Part shown: positions 41,098 to 52,593 of the stretch, piece by piece
How the letters are laid out: each line of letters starts with the position of its first letter
Numbering within the stretch: position 1 is the stretch's first letter
NCBI RefSeq assembly: GCF_023101765.2
Contig: NC_064242.1
Span: forward strand, 5,010,327-5,074,326
Length of the DNA stretch: 64,000 nucleotides
Direction: 5' to 3'
Origin: Spodoptera frugiperda
Taxonomy: Eukaryota; Arthropoda; Insecta; Lepidoptera; Noctuidae
Made by a program: the position numbers and the translations under genes
Notes under the pieces: model-generated
What the model was told of the DNA's origin: nothing
What the model saw: only the letters and a program-made list of their open reading frames with translations
Database searches by the model: none

Positions 41098-42263
41098 ATG
41101 TACTCCAAGGTACGGTAGCTATAATTATTATTTATATTAATAAATATTTTATTCATAATTCATTTTTTAGTTTAATGTAAGATAAATTTGATGTTATGTT
41201 CAAATGTACGCTTCTGTTCACACTATCAGGGAATATTAGGAGTGATGTTTTTTTTTAATGTTATTTTTATTCATGGTTCAATTAATGGGCTAAAGCTCTT
41301 AATAAACTAGTTTATATAATTTAACTAATATAGGTTAGTTTTTCTTTAAATTAATAATAAAATATCAATTTATTTGTATTTACAATTTATTTTGTATTTC
41401 TGTTCCAGGTCATAGTCTTCCTGTGCGCGGCGAGCCTCGCCTCCGCCGGCCACCTCCTCCAGGCTGCTGCCCCTGTGGCATACAGCTCAGCGCCCGCCGT
41501 CTCCTCCGTGTCGTTCTCCTCTCACACCTCGCACGCTCCCGTCGCGACCTACGCCGCCGCTCCCGTCGTCGCCAAGACCTACGCTGCCCCCGCCTACGCC
41601 ACCTACGCCGCTGGTCCCGTCGTAGCTAAGACCTACGCCGCTCCCGCCTACGCCACTTATGCTGCTGCTCCTGTCGTAACCAAGAGCTACGCTCCATCAG
41701 TGTCTTACCAGTCCATCTCTACTCACTCTTCTGACGTCGCGTACGCCAAGACCTACGCTGCACCCGCGGTCACCACCTATGCTGCCGCCCCCATCGTTGC
41801 CAAGAGCTACGCTGCCCCTGCTGTCGCCACCTACTCTGCTCCAGTCTACGCCAAATCTATCTCTCCGGCTGTCTCCTACTCTTCTTACTCCAGCCACTCT
41901 GCTCCTCTGACCTACGCCGCGGCTGCTCCCATTGTCACCAAGACATACGCCGCTCCTGCTTACTCTACATACGCCGCTGCTCCCATCGTGACCAAGACTC
42001 TTGCCCCAGCAGTGTCTTACTCTTCCTACTCTTCCCACTCCGCACCTGTGGCCTACGCCGCCGCTCCCGTGGTAACTAAGACCTACGCCGCTCCCGCCGT
42101 CACCACCTACGCCGCCGCTCCCGTCGTAGCTAAGACCTACGCCGCCCCAGCAGTCGCCACTTACGCTGCTGCTCCCGTCCTCAAGTCTGCTGTGGCCTAC
42201 TCTGCCGCCCCCGCTGTTGCTCACGTGTCATACTCTAGTCTTGGATCCAACTACGGTTGGTAA
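41098..42263 (+). CDS. Ala/Pro/Val-rich cuticle protein, 288 residues
   Basis: Exon 1 41098-41109 (MYSK), exon 2 41409-42263 beginning VIVFLCAASLASAG, a signal peptide cut probably after ASA. The mature part is made of TYAAAPVVAKTYAAPA units and AVSYSSYSSHSAP segments and ends HVSYSSLGSNYGW. Structural cuticle protein of the AAP(A/V) low-complexity type; no R&R domain. The first 40 or so codons of exon 2 are almost identical at the DNA level to those of the 54.0 kb minus-strand gene, pointing to recent duplication or gene conversion. GC-ending codons dominate. AATAAA at 42349. Confidence 0.92.
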
Positions 42264-42359
42264 ATAATGGATTATTAATTTATTTGTAGTAAATAATGTA
42301 AATAATCATATCATGTAAATATGAATGTGTACTCGAAAAACAAAACGAAATAAAAACAA

Positions 42360-43635
42360 ATAAAACCTACTTCCGTGTGTTTTACATTTAAGTTTCTGAA
42401 ATCTCTGAGTTATTATTGACTTGCTGTGTTGCTTTTGTAAGGGGTAGGTAAATAATTCGTTTGTAAATGCAGAGGTAAGTAGGAATCGCATACAATTTAC
42501 TTTTAATGTTGTTTTAATGTATACATTAACAGTGGAGAGAAACTCAGTGAAAACAAAACATGCAAATGTATCTATAAACTTCAAACAATCTTTATTCGTC
42601 TCATCGAGTATAAACAGAACTCTAAGCAAATGTGATCACTCTCTTCGATATATCATTATCGAGACAAACCGAAGCTCGAGTGGAACCACTGAGCAGGTTA
42701 ATCCCTAATTGATTCAAAGCCCTAAGTGATGCACTGCATTACCTATACACTGCTTCGCCCTAATCAGGCCACAAGCTATGAGATTCTATAGCCACAACTC
42801 GATCAAATATGATTTGTACATGGTAATACTAGTCGTCGTCAAGGTATGGATTAAAATTAGAGATAAGTTCTTGAATTTCTTAAGGAGTGTGATTATCGTT
42901 ATATGTTGGCCATGCCAATAAAGAAACTCTTGATAGCACCATACGGGATGTGAGCTCTGTACAAATTAGAATAGAAACCTCCGAGCCACCATGACTATAC
43001 TTCAACTTTTCAAAGGTGTGTAAAACCCTCTAAAGATGGGTCAGATTTAATTGTCTGTTTTTCATGTATTTCTAGATACACTATTGTCAACTACAAAACA
43101 GAGAAGTTAGCATTATTTTGGTTTGTGTTGTGTGTATATCTACTTATCCTATATATGCCTACCATTAGTTTACAGCAATAGGTTTTGTCGATATTCGACA
43201 CCAAAGGCGTAAATTTTTCTTTATGCACATAAATACACTCAAAGCCGCTTTATAATTTATTAGTCGAGTAGTGCAGTTTCAGTAAATTGAGTACTTCAAA
43301 TAACAACGAAGCATTGGTTGGCCAAAAACTTTTGTAGAAAAATAAACTTCTGTCTATTTGAAATGTCTATAGTAAACTATGATTAAATGCTGTTAGTATA
43401 AAGGTGAAAATTATGATGAATGTTGGATTTATCAGCGATTCTTTTCTAAGGTTAACTTTTTTTCTATTAATAAAATTCTTATAGCTGACGGGACAAACAC
43501 TGATAGATAAACATTCGGTATTCCAGTCATGTACTATGTAATAGCAGAGTAGAATAGATTTGTCACTAGGTCGTTGTTGGATTTAGAGGTTATATAAGTA
43601 AGATTTTTACCCCTTTTGACCCGTCGTAATTGCAA
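42360..43635. other. AT-rich spacer, nothing recognised
   Basis: Short unsupported open frames only. Confidence 0.4.
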
Positions 43636-43640
43636 CTGTT

Positions 43641-43929
43641 AGGGTGCTTTTCCACCACAGATGTGCGTTTGGCTGCCACCAATGACATTCATAGGTATAC
43701 ATAGTTTAGCACTGGTGGAAACGGACTCAGATAAGCTATGTTTTTATATGAAAAGATGCGTACTATGGATGGCTTTTCTACTATCGATACATCGCATACT
43801 CGAGCTGCGCATCTTCCTTGCACAGCTACATAGCTTAGTATCTGTGGAAACGGTCACATAGTTTCACAGCTTAGCTAATACATCTTCATAGCATAGCTAC
43901 ATAGCACATCTCTGGTGGAAAAACACCCT
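43641..43929. mobile_element. MITE with 25-bp inverted ends
   Basis: Left AGGGTGCTTTTCCACCACAG and the complement of the right end, AGGGTGTTTTTCCACCAGAG, agree with few mismatches. The interior repeats CTGGTGGAAACGG, TCTGTGGAAACGG and ACATAGCTTAG. Flanks TTA and TTG hint at a 3-bp target duplication of PIF/Harbinger type (weak). No transposase. Confidence 0.75.
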
Positions 43930-43957
43930 TGACCAAGGGATTTCAAGTCATATAGAC

Positions 43958-44165
43958 TGCACGGTTGGCGCGGTGACTGGGCAACTGGCCGTCGTGCAAC
44001 GAGTAGCGGGTTCGATTCCCGCACGGAGCAACTCTTTGTGTGATCCCCAAATTGTTGTTTCGGGTCTGGGTGTCATGTGTATGTGAAATTGTATGTTTGT
44101 AAACGCACCCACCATACAGGAGAAAATCCTAGCGTGGGCCAATGTTTTTTTTTTAAAGAAAAAAG
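43958..44165 (+). mobile_element. SINE family A, near full length
   Basis: CTGCACGGTTGGCGCGGTGA, GTAGCGGGTTCGATTCCCGC, GTTTCGGGTCTGGGTGTCAT and an A-containing end; very close to the 2952 copy. Confidence 0.9.
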
Positions 44166-44257
44166 AATAATTTCGATCGACACAGTTAAACGCGAGTTTC
44201 ATTGTAAAAATGAAAGCAGAATCTACAGTAGTTTATAATGAAATTAGACTGTTTCTT

Positions 44258-44480
44258 GTTTAAGTATCTGCCGACTGCGGAAAAACAGGTTTCTGGTTCG
44301 ATTCTCGCATCAAATTAAGATCAATGTGTTTTTTACAAAATCCACAATAATAGCATTGAGTTTGGAGTTGTGCCCAGTATTTGACAATAGACTTGCTGCT
44401 ATCATAAAACTAGACAAAAATGGATGTAACTTACAATACAAAAGTGCACATTACTTGACCTCTGCTTACCACTTATAAAC
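44258..44480 (+). mobile_element. SINE family B copy
   Basis: B box GGTTCGATTCTCGC, TTGGAGTTGTGCCCAGTATT, AATAGACTTGCTGCTATCAT and GTGCACATTACTTGACCTCTG follow the order of family B. Confidence 0.7.
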
Positions 44481-44770
44481 ATTATCACTTATGAAACTAA
44501 AAGACGAGACGTTATATTATGTTTTAAGTCAAAATTTGCTGACTCATCAATTGCTCAGAGATTCGTAGTAGGTACCTTCGCGAATCTCTCTAGGCAAGAG
44601 TGAGAAGAAAAGTCTTCACACGTTTTTCACTGTTAAAATCTTACTCAACTAATAAAATAATTGCTCATACATAAACTCACTGACATTATAAGGCATTGAC
44701 CGTTTTATATTTAAGGAATTGTAGTCCAATGTCTCCTGAAGTTTCAATGAGAAACACTCACAATTATTCA

Positions 44771-44777
44771 TATAAAA
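44771..44777 (+). promoter_or_regulatory. TATA box of the 44.8 kb cuticle gene
   Basis: TATAAAA followed by ACGAGAGTAAATGCT, similar to the start regions of the neighbouring genes; ATG 53 bp further on. Confidence 0.75.
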
Positions 44778-44829
44778 ACGAGAGTAAATGCTGCATTAAT
44801 TACACTCGGCGACAAAACTTGACACCAAC

Positions 44830-45936
44830 ATGTACATCAAGGTACTTCAACCTACAGTTTTAAATCATAGTATTTGGTTTTACTTTGTTTTTGTGATATT
44901 AATTGTTTAGTTTTTGGCTAAATATGTTAAAATTGTGTTTTCAACATGTTTGAGCTTCAAGCGCTGCTTATAGTGCCATAATAAATGAGTTACTAAACCT
45001 GAGAATGGTTAATTGGGTTAAAGTCAAAGCATTTATTTCGATATAATCCTAAATTAGGTACCTTTGAAACGTCAAATTGAATTGTCCATCAGCCTTTTTG
45101 TCAGTGCAGTGCAGTGCTCGTTCCAAAGTGTACCTAGCTTTGAATAGAGAATAACGAACAAGAAAATTCATCTTACTTTTTAAATATCTGTCCATATCAT
45201 AAAAAATTGCAATGGATTAACGTTAAAGTCTGACGATTTAGCTATTATACCTACTTGAATCAAATAAAAAAAGACGTCTGACGATTTAGCTAATACATTA
45301 TAATTTTAAGTAAAAAAAACGCTAAAATTAACTTCTGCTTTCTGTCAACAGGTCACTGTATTATTGGGCGTGGTGAGTCTGGCCTCCGCTGGCCAACTGC
45401 TGGAAGCCGTTGAGCCTGCGTACAGTTCAGCTCCTGCAGTCTCCTCCGTGTCATTCACCTCTCATACGTCTCACTCTCCCGTCACATACGCATCAGCTCC
45501 TATCTACAAAAGTTATGAAAGCGCACCTATTGTAAAGTCCTACGAAAGTCCAGCCTATGCGTACTCCACTCCAATCGTAGCTAAGACTTACGCTGCTCCT
45601 GCAGTTACCTACTCTGCTCCAGTGTACGCCAAGTCTATCTCTCCAGCTGTCTCTTACTCTTCATACTCAAGCCACTCTGCTCCTCTGGCCTACGCCGCGG
45701 CTGCTCCCGTCATCGCCAAGACCTACGCCGCTCCTGCTTACACCACATACTCTGCCGCTCCCGTTGTGACTAAGGCTATCGTCCCAGCGGTATCTTACTC
45801 AAGCCATTCAGCTCCTATCGCTTACGCTGCAAGTCCCGTCATCGCGAAGTCCTACGCTGTTCCTGAAGTGGCCACATACTCCGCTGCTCCCGTATTAAAA
45901 TCTGCAGTGACCTATGGTGCCAACTATGGCTGGTGA
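44830..45936 (+). CDS. Ala/Pro/Val-rich cuticle protein, 198 residues
   Basis: Exon 1 44830-44841 (MYIK), exon 2 45352-45936 beginning VTVLLGVVSLASAG (signal peptide end). The mature protein starts QLLEAVEPAYSSAP, then has SYES-type units not seen in the neighbours (YKSYESAPIVKSYES), YAKSISPAVSYSSYSSHSAP blocks and a short GANYGW end. Shorter and less GC-biased than the 41.1 kb paralogue. AATAAA at 45961. Structural cuticle role inferred from family and cluster. Confidence 0.9.
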
Positions 45937-45966
45937 TTTGTTTGTAGTTAAAGTTTTTAAAATAAA

Positions 45967-46311
45967 AATGTTTCAGACATAATGATCATGTAAATAAATG
46001 TTGTTGAAACTTATTTTGATGTTTTAATATACTTATTGTTGACTATTATTTTCTTTATATTTTAATACAACTTATCACAAGTTCGTATTTTTTTACTTAA
46101 CTTAAAATTAAAAGTAAGAAAGAAATTAAATACGTCTAAAATTGTACTGTGAATAAAATAAATTCTTTGTATAGTAGTCACGCTTGCAAACCCTCAACCA
46201 ACGAGGCAGATAATCGTTAAATTGTTTAGACAAATTGAAGAATATTCAGGAAATTAGAAAAAACTAGTGATTAGTAAAAATCAAACATAAAAAAATATTT
46301 TTATACAAGTT
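45967..46311. other. Spacer at the point where the cluster converges
   Basis: AT-rich. A short family-B SINE head remnant (reverse, CTGCCTCGTTGGTTGAGGG at about 46192-46210) is the only recognisable item. Confidence 0.5.
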
Positions 46312-46386
46312 TTATTATGAGCATCGTATCAAATGAAGTACATAGGCATTTCTTAGGAATAAATAAGAAGAATCAATTGGTTTCAT

Positions 46387-47427
46387 TTACCAACCGTAGT
46401 TGGCTCCGTAACCAGTGTAAGCGACGTGGGAGACGGCGGGAGCTGCAGAGTAAGTTACCGCAGCGGGAGCGGCGAAGGTCTTGGAGACAACGGGTGCGGT
46501 GTAGGCGGCAACAGCAGGAGCAGAGTACGCAACAGCAGGGGCTGCAGCAGCATAAGTCCTAGCAACGAATCGAGCCGGTTCCGCAGCAGCGAAAGTCCTC
46601 GCTACGAATCGAGCAGGTTCGGCAGCAGCGAAAGTCCTCGCTACGAATGGGGCAGAGTACGCGCGATAAGCAGGCGCAGCCGCAGTGAAAGTCCTCGTCT
46701 CTACAGGAGCAGTGTAATAGCTTGCAACTGGAGTAGCATGGGCGGCATAAGTCGCAAATGGTGCAGCTGCGGCATAAGTCGCCGCTGGTGCAGCCGCGGC
46801 ATAAGTCACAGGTGATGATTGTCTGGTGAATGAGGAATAGGACACTGCTGGAGCTACAGCTTTGCTGAACACTGGGGCAGTGTAGGCTGCTACAGCTGGA
46901 GCAGCTTCATACGCAGCATATGCAGGTGCAGCATAGGCTGCAACTGGTGCAGCCGAAGAAAAGGAGACAGTGGAAACGGCGGGCGCGCTGTACGCAGCAG
47001 ATGCTGCCGGAGCTTCCAGAAAACCGGCAGAGGCGACACTCGCCGCGCACAGGAAGACTAGAACCTGGAAAATAATGAAATAACGTGTTAAATTGAAGAT
47101 TAAGTTGATTTACAAATAGATACAACAATTTGTTGTAAAGATAATTAATTGATTTATAGATAATCGTTTTTCGTAGGCTTTTTAATGGTCACTTTACACA
47201 CAGATACCTTTCTTTTTGAGTGTGTATCTTGGAACTGTTTTCTGCCTATGGGTCAACAAACCAAGAATCACAATTAAGAAGCGATACAAAACAATTACAA
47301 TTATTTGGAAGCACTTCGTATGTAGTTGGGAAAAGGCCAGAAGGAAAAAATAGCTTATAATTTCTTTTACTAGGTGAAAATATTGAGAAAAATGATTTTA
47401 AAAAGTCACAAGTACCTTGGTGTACAT
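46387..47427 (-). CDS. Ala-rich cuticle protein with FVARTFAAAEPAR repeats, 229 residues
   Basis: Exon 1 47427-47416 (MYTK), exon 2 47064-46387 beginning VLVFLCAASVASAG, completing the signal peptide. After AYSAPAVSTVSFSSAAP come AAYAAPAYAAYEAAPAVAAY, a VAPAVSYSSFTRQSSP segment, three 13-residue units FVART(F/Y)AAAEPAR (the last one decayed) and a C-terminus AVSHVAYTGYGANYGW. The charged E and R in the repeats are unusual for the cluster. AATAAA on the minus strand at 46317-46312. The exon 2 start was placed from the CAG acceptor at 47065 and homology with neighbours. Confidence 0.9.
46555..46660 (-). repeat. 39-bp coding tandem repeat
   Basis: The block encoding FVARTFAAAEPAR is repeated (GTCCTCGCTACGAATCGAGC in the given strand and variants), with a third partial unit. 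Confidence 0.85.
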
Positions 47428-47482
47428 GTTTGTGTTAGACGTGGTTGTACGATGCAATACTTTTTGGAGCACTTGCATGCTC

Positions 47483-47519
47483 TTTTATATCAAACGTTTG
47501 CAAACTGGTTCATTGAATC
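47483..47519 (-). promoter_or_regulatory. Promoter element (shortened) plus TATA, 47.4 kb gene
   Basis: On the minus strand GATTCAATGAACCAG (47519-47505) lacks the central bases of the 19-bp element but keeps the 14-bp spacing to ATATAAAA at 47490-47483. AAGTGCTCCAAAAA follows. Confidence 0.75.
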
Positions 47520-47529
47520 CCAGCTTAAA

Positions 47530-48220
47530 GTAGTACTAACAGATTATAGTTCAATTTGTATAAGAGAGTAATATCGGTCAAGTGCGAGTGGTATACACGT
47601 GCCCAAGTGGAACGGAAAATGTTGTTCACATTTCCAAGTTGAGTTGTGGGTTCAAGGCATATGAAGTAAGTATGTGGGAGATCGTTAAATTAATTGAAAT
47701 TATGTGTTCAGGTACATACATAAGCTGCTGTTTGCAGATAAGCTTAAATAGTATTGGTGTTTCTATGTCACTTGGAGAAGTTATGAATATTGTGCAAGTC
47801 TTTTCATACATTTGTTAAGTTATCAATTTATACGAGGACATCTTATTCACATACGATGTAACTATGATAATAAACATTTCTTCAGTTATACTAATATAGT
47901 TGAGGTATAGACTGGCTATTATCAGACATCTAGAAACGACTATAAAACCCCTAGAATCAATCAATGATGTTCCGAATGCTTTTTAGTTTAAACTTTTAAA
48001 TTGTGGTATGCGGCCTACGGAACTTAGAAGACTAGTCACACTTAAAACCGGCCGCTTACGTTTTATGACTTTAAAATATGGGTTTTTTGAGATTTGTCAA
48101 TTTTGGTATATGCATGTTTAACATAAAATGATTCTAGTAAATAATAAGAGTATAATATACTCTTATAATTTTAATTTAATTAATATTAATAATTAATAAT
48201 TCAAAGTAACATCCAAATAG
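47530..48220. other. Spacer, nothing recognised
   Basis: A GGTCAAGTGCGAGTGG word at 47577 recalls a common moth repeat, also at 49762 (GGTCAAGCGCGGGTG). No gene. Confidence 0.4.
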
Positions 48221-48225
48221 GGAGA

Positions 48226-48365
48226 TTGCGGACTGCTTAGCAGGTTACCGGGGCTCCGGCTCGAAAAGCAGGTGTAGGAACGGGGTAGTTTTTAGTCAAT
48301 AAGAGTATGACCCTTCTTTCACCTCGCCCAAGGCGAGGAGACATTAAATGATTTTTAAAAAAGGG
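48226..48365 (+). mobile_element. R1-like LINE 3' tail downstream of a cuticle gene
   Basis: TGCGGACTGCTTAGCAGGTT, GGTGTAGGAACGGGGTAGTT and CCCAAGGCGAGGAGACATTA match the tail. It sits just beyond the 3' end of the 49.6 kb minus-strand gene. Confidence 0.85.
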
Positions 48366-48501
48366 TATTGCGAAGCAAAGTAAATTTAAAAACGAAAAAT
48401 ATTTTTCAATTTTTATTTCTTTTTGTATATACAGTCATTACAAGTATACAGCCCAAGATATTTTAAATAAATTATTTTTCTATCAACAAACAAACATGTT
48501 T

Positions 48502-49618
48502 TTACCATCCGTAGTTGGCTCCCAAACCAGCGTAGGTGACGTGGGAAACGGCAGGGGCGGCGGAGTAGGTCACCGCGGATTTCAGGACGGGAGCAGCAGC
48601 GTAAGTGGCAACCGCTGGGGCGGCGTAGGTCTTAGCTACCACAGGGGCAGCGGCGTAGGTGGTGACGGCGGGGGCGGCGTAGGTCTTGGTTACGACGGGA
48701 GCCGCAGCGTAGGCCACAGGTGCGGAGTGAGCGGAGTAAGAAGAGTAAGACACTGCTGGGGCGACAGCCTTAGCCACAACGGGAGCAGCGGCGTATGTGG
48801 TGTAAGCAGGAGCGGCGTAGGTCTTGGCGACGACGGGAGCAGCCGCGGCGTAGGCCAGAGGAGCAGAGTGGCTGGAGTATGAGGAGTAAGAAACAGCTGG
48901 TGCGATGGACTTGGCGTACACTGGGGCAGAGTAGGCTGCTACAGCGGGAGCAGCGTAGGTCTTAGCTACGACGGGAGCAGCAGCGTAGGTGGTGTAGGCG
49001 GGAGCGGCGTAGGTCTTAGCTACGACGGGACCAGCGGCGTAGGTGGCGTAGGCGGGGGCGGCGTAGGTCTTGGCGACGACGGGAGCGGCGGCGTAGGTCG
49101 CGACGGGAGCGTGCGAGGTGTGAGAGGAGAACGACACGGAGGAGACGGCGGGCGCTGAGCTGTATGCCACAGGGGCAGCAGCCTCTAGAAGATGGCCAGC
49201 GGAGGCGAGGCTCGCCGCGCACAAGAATACTACGACCTGGAATAAAAAGTTAGATTTAGAAAGCTTTTCAAATATTTTTCTCCCTACAGATAAAGTTGCT
49301 TTAAAGATAACTGACACATATTTGACATATTTTGTATGGAAAATATATCAAATTACTAATTAGTTAAATAATAGAAACTTTAACTGCCCTTAAAGCCCTT
49401 AATGTTATGAAATCCAAATTACAGGCTGAATTAATATTTTTTTACTAAATTGAGAATCACAACAGGAACTTCATGAGCAGTAATTGGTTTAAGGACCAAT
49501 CAAGCAATGAAGCGTAATATAGAACACTTTTATATTAAAATTAGTTATAGCACAATAAAAAAAAACACTTGAATTTAAATGCAATAAAATTAAATCACTG
49601 TAGTACCTTGGTGTACAT
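48502..49618 (-). CDS. Ala/Pro/Val-rich cuticle protein, 248 residues
   Basis: Exon 1 49618-49607 (MYTK), exon 2 49236-48502 beginning VVVFLCAASLASAG (signal peptide end), then HLLEAAAPVAYSSAPAVSS. The mature part repeats TYAAAPVVAKTYAAPA units with SYSSYSSHSAP segments and ends AVSHVTYAGLGANYGW. Strong GC-ending codon use. The N-terminal half is nearly identical to the 41.1 and 54.0 kb proteins. AATAAA on the minus strand at 48417-48412. An upstream in-frame stretch could extend the ORF, but the CAG acceptor at 49237 and the shared exon structure favour the spliced start. Confidence 0.92.
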
Positions 49619-49673
49619 GTTTGTTTTGTATGAGGCTGTTGATTGTAATAATTTTTGGAGCACTTGCTTTCGC

Positions 49674-49713
49674 TTTTATATCGGCGTCTGCAAACTGGTA
49701 TTAGCATTGAATC
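49674..49713 (-). promoter_or_regulatory. Conserved promoter element plus TATA, 49.6 kb gene
   Basis: GATTCAATGCTAATACCAG at 49713-49695 on the minus strand, identical to the 41.0 kb element, then ATATAAAA at 49681-49674 and AAGTGCTCCAAAAA. Confidence 0.8.
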
Positions 49714-50079
49714 TCCATGAGATATTGCCTAGAGCTTATTTTGTTCCGTCAAGACAAAACCGGTCAAGCGCGGGTGTGAGTCACGCGTCGAGGGTAACGG
49801 CACAATTAGTATTTACGCAACCCTAGTAGTAGATCTGCAAGTAATGTTAATGTCAAGTTGTCATTATGTGGAGGCAACATTTGAGGACTAGAAACGGATG
49901 GGCTGGTGCCATTTGCCAGTTAGAATTACGCTTTACTTGTCAGGTGTAGTAATTAGCGTGGATTAATTTATTGTCCAGTCAAAAGTAATGCTGTTATGCT
50001 GTTCTGATATGCAAACGAGTATCGTAACTGACTTTGGTGCAGGTACCATAATTGCACAACTTGATTCCCCCTAGTTCTT

Positions 50080-50308
50080 TCCACCATCGAACCACAAGAC
50101 ACTCGGCGAAGCGTCACCGCTTCAAGCTTCCTTGTGCGAACTGCTAAGGAGTGAAATTCTTTGCCGGAGTCTGTGTTTCCTGATGGGTATAACCTGTGTG
50201 TCTTCAAGGCCCGAATGAATAGGTTGCTTATGGGCAGACGTGCTCATCACTTATCACCAGGTGAGGTAGCGGACAAACGTCGACCCATCAAATATATAAA
50301 AAAAAAAA
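50080..50308 (+). pseudogene. LINE reverse-transcriptase C-terminal remnant
   Basis: Translates as RRSVTASSFLVRTAKE, a stop, then NSLPESVFPDGYNLCVFKAR, MNRLLMGRR. The NSLP..VFP..YNL..FK pattern is the usual C-terminus of several insect LINE clades, where W normally precedes NSLP; here that codon is TGA. An A run ends the element. Confidence 0.7.
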
Positions 50309-50660
50309 ATATGTATAAACTTATAATTCAATTTTCTCTAATAGTTTGTTTTCATCTTATAAATCTCTAAGTAAAATGGAACGACCAATTTACTCATGTT
50401 AAAGGTGTAATTTTTACTAAGTGTATCACTGGCTATAGCTACGCGGTTGTTTAAAACCAAAGGTTTAGCTAATTGCCGTATAACTGCTAATTACTGAGTA
50501 TATTAACAATATTTTACTCGACTTGGGAATCGAACCCAAGACACAAATTATTCACGTTCAACAGAGCGACACTCCAACAAGGCCATCATTATCCATTCAA
50601 TTTTTAAAGGCGTGGGCGATATAGTTGCACTATATTTTTTTTAACCGACTTCATTATTAA
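50309..50660. other. AT-rich spacer with a tRNA-like SINE remnant
   Basis: At about 50515-50585, GGGAATCGAACCCAAGACAC (reverse of a B box) suggests a decayed SINE head; the rest is featureless. Confidence 0.4.
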
Positions 50661-50663
50661 ATG

Positions 50664-50800
50664 CACTGTTGGTGCCACGCAACGTGTAGCGGGTTCGATT
50701 CGCGCATGGATGGGTCTGGGTATCATGTGTATGTGAACTTATATAATTGTAAATGCACCCACGACACAGAAGAAAATCTTAATCTGGGGCAAGGTTTATC
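50664..50800 (+). mobile_element. SINE family A, internally deleted
   Basis: GTAGCGGGTTCGATTCGCGC is joined to GGGTCTGGGTATCATGTGTA, skipping about 30 bp present in other copies, and continues to AATGCACCCACGACACAG. Confidence 0.8.
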
Positions 50801-51880
50801 TAAAAATAAAAATATATAAAATAAAATTTTAGAGTAGTTTCAAAACTACTTCTTCAAAATATTGTGTTATTAGGTAGAACATATTGACTATAATATGATT
50901 TTATTATTGTTTAATTATATTTTTTGCGAATAAAATTACGTGACGAAACAACACGTGACTACTATTTTTTAATATAAAAGTATGGAAGGCAAGATGAAGA
51001 ACAAAGAAAAGATAAATGAATGAAAGGATGATGTGTGATAGGGAAGAACGCTAAAGACAAATAAAGACACATATTATTCTGAACTATGTAAAGGCAAGAA
51101 AAATTAAGAAGTTTCATTGTATCGTCTGTTTGGGTAGTTTTAATAATTTAATAAAGTACTTGGCTTACAAAATTTTCGTATGCAGCAAATAATAACTAGA
51201 ATTACAGGTGTTCAATATAATTTTACTATTTGAGCGGTAATGAATGTTGAATTTAAAATTAATTCCTAAGATCTCGTAGGTAAAATTTAAAATTGTGAAT
51301 TTAAAGCTTCAATGATACCTGGTCATTTTTGAGCTTACTCATTCTTATTTCATGTTTATTTTTAATTTGTAAAAGGTTATAGTGTCGAAATTCTTAGTGA
51401 ATTTGGAAAAACTATGTTTGTTATTTGTGATATTTTTTTTAACCTATGGATACCGTAATATCTTCACTTTTCGTTTTAATTAAAGTAAAAATATCTGAGG
51501 TGAAGGAGGTAAAGTTCAGCGGGTTTATGACATAGTAAGATGCAATTCAAGAAAACAAGAATCTCAATCGCTTTATGTAGGTACCGATTTCCGTTGCATC
51601 TATACTTTAACGGAAAATATCTTTCAAATGGTTATTACAACCTGTTTGCAGAAATAATTGCGAAATAATCTGATTATAGCTCAGCATCAAGTGCATTTTT
51701 GTTTGCCATTGCAATTTGTACCTTAGTCTAAATAATATTTTGGTCTAATAATGATAAACTCATTCCGGGTTCCTGAACATAACTTACTAGTTACTATGTT
51801 TTATAAAATTTTTTGCTATTTTATAATTTATTTTATTGATTTTTAATATATCAGGTCTGATTATTACCGGCCTTGGGAAT
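50801..51880. other. AT-rich spacer, nothing recognised
   Basis: No gene, SINE or LINE tail recognised in about 1.1 kb. Confidence 0.4.
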
Positions 51881-51887
51881 TAGTGGG

Positions 51888-52065
51888 CTTTTTTTTTTTG
51901 AGGGGGGAAAGTCATCCAATGACTTCTCTCGCTCTGGGCGAAGCGAGATAGAGTGTCAGACTATTACTAACTAAAATCACCCCGTTCCTCTGTCTTGAAC
52001 CAGAGTCCCGGGTTAACCGGGACTCTGGTTCAAAAGGCAATTGTAGTCCGCAGCTCCGGGGCAAT
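51888..52065 (-). mobile_element. Rearranged R1-like LINE 3' tail containing a palindrome
   Basis: Reverse copy of the tail (TTTTTTTGAGGGGGGAAAGT start, ACTTCTCTCGC block). At 51995-52033 the tail turns back on itself: 17-bp arms TTGAACCAGAGTCCCGG and CCGGGACTCTGGTTCAA with 5-nt spacer GTTAA. Confidence 0.85.
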
Positions 52066-52069
52066 TAGT

Positions 52070-52590
52070 GGGCTAGTGGGAACACTAACTAATAGGGTTA
52101 TAGGGTTCAAAATAAAATATCTATTGTGGAAAAAGACTTTCATTTACCCAAGTTTCTTTAAAAAGACCTTAGGATATCTTAATCAATAATAAAAGTTAAA
52201 CGTAACTAAACAAAATATTATGTTCCTTGTTCGTAAGATAAAACTTATCTCACCTTTAATACAAAATATCAATCTGTGGCCCTTCTGTAGTTTCTTTATC
52301 TTTGTCCTAATCATGAGGGGTTTGATTGATCAGCACTGTCAGTTGCAGGCCATCGACGTAAAGGTGACGCTCGCCTCCAGCTTAATTGCTTTACTAATGT
52401 ACGAATATGTAGTAGCTGGGTACACATGTGTGTTGTAGTGAGAAATATATTAAACGATGGTGTTGTCTGAAAGATTATTAAACGTTCTTTGAATACTTTA
52501 GTTGTCTTGATACCAAACAAAGTGCCATGGCTTTTTTCGAGACATGTATACTTTTTAAGATTATTTAGACATCACTGACATACGGTGTTT
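52070..52590. other. Spacer, nothing recognised
   Basis: Short open frames only, without support. Confidence 0.4.
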
Positions 52591-52593
52591 GAA

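Noticed and set aside
48502..49317. Unspliced longer start for the 49.6 kb cuticle gene (beginning MSVIFKATLS)
   Set aside because: The extra residues are intron; the CAG acceptor and MYTK mini-exon give a proper signal peptide as in the other members.
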